A DNA stretch of 7,235 nt from Planctomycetota bacterium (GTDB taxonomy: Bacteria; Planctomycetota; B15-G4; JADJEK01), in contig JAEUIB010000418.1 in the NCBI GenBank assembly GCA_016795255.1, positions 1 through 7,235 of the forward strand. The letters run 5' to 3'. How positions within the stretch are numbered: the stretch's first letter is position 1; every line of letters starts with the position of its first letter. Under the pieces are notes generated by a model that made no database searches, had not been told where the DNA came from, and saw only the letters and a list, made by a program, of their open reading frames with translations. Positions 5,896 through 7,235 of the stretch are shown here, piece by piece. The translations under genes and the position numbers were made by a program.

Positions 5896-7235
5896 ATGAA
5901 CATCGTCTGCGTCGGCGGCGGACCTGCCGGTCTCTATTTCTCGATCCTGTTCAAGAAGAAGCACCCGGATGCGCGCATCGTCGTCCACGAGCGCAACCGG
6001 CCCGACGACACGTTCGGCTTCGGCGTGGTGTTCTCCGCCGAGACGTTGTCGCACTTCGGCGAAGCCGACCCCGAGACGTACCGCTCGATCCAGGACAACT
6101 TCGTCTACTGGGACGACATCGACACGTTCTTCGGCGGCCGCAAGGTCACGTCGACCGGCCACGGCTTCTGCGGGCTCGCACGCGTCAAGCTGCTCGAGAT
6201 CCTGCAGCGCCGCGCGCAGTCGCTCGGCGTCGACGTGCGCTTCCAGTCGGACGTCGTCGACCCGGCCGCTTATCGCGACGCCGATCTCGTGCTGGCCTGC
6301 GACGGCGTCAACAGCGCGATGCGCGAGCGCTATGCCGCGACGTTCAAGCCGTCGATCGAATGGGGCAAGACGCGCTTCACGTGGCTCGGCGCGCGCTGGC
6401 CGCTGACGGCGTTCACGTTCCTGTACCGGCGCAACGAACACGGACTGTTCCAGGTCCATGCGTATCCGTACCAGCGCGGCGCGGGCGCCGACGACGTGCG
6501 ATCGACGTTCATCGTCGAGTGCACCGAGGACGCGTGGACGAAGGCCGGCTTCGAGTCGATGCCCGAGCCGGACATGGTGCGGTACTTCGAGAAGCTGTTC
6601 GCCGACGACCTGAAGGGCGCGCCGCTGCTGACGAACCGCTCGATCTGGCGCCGATTCCCGTTCATCAAGAACGAGCGCTGGTACCACGACAACATCGTGC
6701 TGCTCGGCGACGCGGCGCACACGGCGCACTTCTCGATCGGCTCCGGCACCAAGCTGGCGATGGAGGACGCGATCGCTCTGGCGGACGCGTGTTCGAAGCA
6801 CGCACCGAACGTGCCGGCGGCGCTCGCGGCGTACCAGGAAGCGCGCTGGCTCGACGTCGCGAAGCTGCAGCGCGCGGCGAGCACGAGCCAGTCGTGGTTC
6901 GAACACACCGAGCGTTACGAACGCCAGGACGCGATCCTGTTCACGTTCAACCAGATGACGCGCTCGAAGAAGATCACCTGGGACAACCTCGAGCGGCGCG
7001 ATCCTGCGTTCGTCGCGACGGTCAAGGACGCGTACGCGGCGCAGGTCGGCGCGCCGCGGGACTCGGCGGGCGAGGTTCCGGCGCCGGCGTTCACGCCGTA
7101 CTCGATCGGCTCGCTGCGTCTGGCGAACCGCATCGTCGTGTCGCCGATGTGCATGTACTCGGCGACGGACGGCGTCGTGAACGATTGGCACCTCGTGCAC
7201 CTCGGCAGCCGCGCGGTCGGCGGCGCCGGGTTGCT
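5896..7235 (+). CDS. Bifunctional FAD monooxygenase / Old Yellow Enzyme fusion, salicylyl-CoA 5-hydroxylase/oxidoreductase type (C-terminus off the right edge)
   Basis: The first 446 codons are visible and the frame is open to the edge. The start ATG has AGGAG five bases upstream. Residues 1 to about 375 form a class A flavoprotein monooxygenase: GGGPAG at 7-12 and E32 for the FAD ADP moiety, CDGVNS at 135-140, and GDAAHTAHFSIGSG at 271-284 binding the FAD ribityl/pyrophosphate. After a short linker, an Old Yellow Enzyme domain begins near 398: ANRIVVSPMCMYS, with C419 and Y421 matching the flavin-site Cys and Tyr of YqjM-class enzymes. This order is that of bifunctional salicylyl-CoA 5-hydroxylase/oxidoreductase and of 2-aminobenzoyl-CoA monooxygenase/reductase, which hydroxylate an aromatic CoA thioester and, in the latter, then reduce the ring. 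The family's full length is about 770-800 residues. It is probably cytoplasmic. Substrate choice between salicylyl-CoA, anthraniloyl-CoA or another acyl-CoA cannot be settled here. It probably has its own promoter. Confidence 0.9.
   Translation, partial: MNIVCVGGGPAGLYFSILFKKKHPDARIVVHERNRPDDTFGFGVVFSAETLSHFGEADPETYRSIQDNFVYWDDIDTFFGGRKVTSTGHGFCGLARVKLLEILQRRAQSLGVDVRFQSDVVDPAAYRDADLVLACDGVNSAMRERYAATFKPSIEWGKTRFTWLGARWPLTAFTFLYRRNEHGLFQVHAYPYQRGAGADDVRSTFIVECTEDAWTKAGFESMPEPDMVRYFEKLFADDLKGAPLLTNRSIWRRFPFIKNERWYHDNIVLLGDAAHTAHFSIGSGTKLAMEDAIALADACSKHAPNVPAALAAYQEARWLDVAKLQRAASTSQSWFEHTERYERQDAILFTFNQMTRSKKITWDNLERRDPAFVATVKDAYAAQVGAPRDSAGEVPAPAFTPYSIGSLRLANRIVVSPMCMYSATDGVVNDWHLVHLGSRAVGGAGL

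Noticed and set aside
5323..7200. A 625-codon minus-strand open frame spanning the hydrolase end, the intergenic gap and the flavoenzyme
   Set aside because: Its translation is Arg/Val/Asp-rich and motif-free, and it crosses two clear plus-strand genes. It is a by-product of high GC.
1..7235. A search by eye for a new multi-gene system, CRISPR, tRNA or mobile element
   Set aside because: All four genes fall into known families with intact motifs, the gaps between genes are under 210 bases, and there are no spaced direct repeats, transposase motifs or tRNA cloverleaf signatures.

Overview
This is high-GC bacterial DNA with tight, ordinary gene packing: two genes on the minus strand (1-1776 and 1979-4822) and two on the plus strand (5002-5757 and 5896 to the right edge). 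The codons are strongly GC-ending, with many TCG, GCG, ACG and GAC codons. The gene content suggests an environmental heterotroph: an exported metzincin-type protease, an exported M16 protease and a CoA-dependent aromatic-degradation enzyme. Planctomycetota is my best guess and Myxococcota or Acidobacteriota are possible, but the window holds no phylogenetic marker, so this is weak. I see no tRNA, rRNA, CRISPR array, IS element or phage gene.

Left half, minus strand. The first gene, cut by the left edge, encodes an exported zinc metalloprotease of the DUF5118/DUF5117/DUF4953 type with an intact HEVGHTLGFPHN zinc site. Transcriptionally upstream of it (to the right) lies a complete 947-residue exported M16 (pitrilysin/PqqL-like) zinc protease with an intact HFLEH site. 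A perfect 13-bp hairpin follows the M16 stop codon, and a promoter-like sequence precedes the metalloprotease, so the two are probably separate transcription units although they point the same way. Both proteins are predicted to leave the cytoplasm, and together they form a small extracytoplasmic proteolysis locus.

Right half, plus strand. A 179-bp divergent intergenic region separates the M16 gene from a cytoplasmic endonuclease/exonuclease/phosphatase-superfamily hydrolase of 251 residues. After a 138-bp gap comes the 5' part of a two-domain flavoenzyme. It has a complete FAD-dependent monooxygenase domain followed by the beginning of an Old Yellow Enzyme (YqjM-like) domain, the architecture of bifunctional salicylyl-CoA 5-hydroxylase/oxidoreductase and 2-aminobenzoyl-CoA monooxygenase/reductase. 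It probably opens an aromatic acyl-CoA degradation gene set beyond the right edge.

The coding assignments are solid. I did not find a convincing new biological system. The points most worth following are the truncated flavoprotein fusion and its neighbourhood, an imperfect palindrome at its promoter, the paired unrelated proteases, and a possibly leaderless start for the hydrolase.
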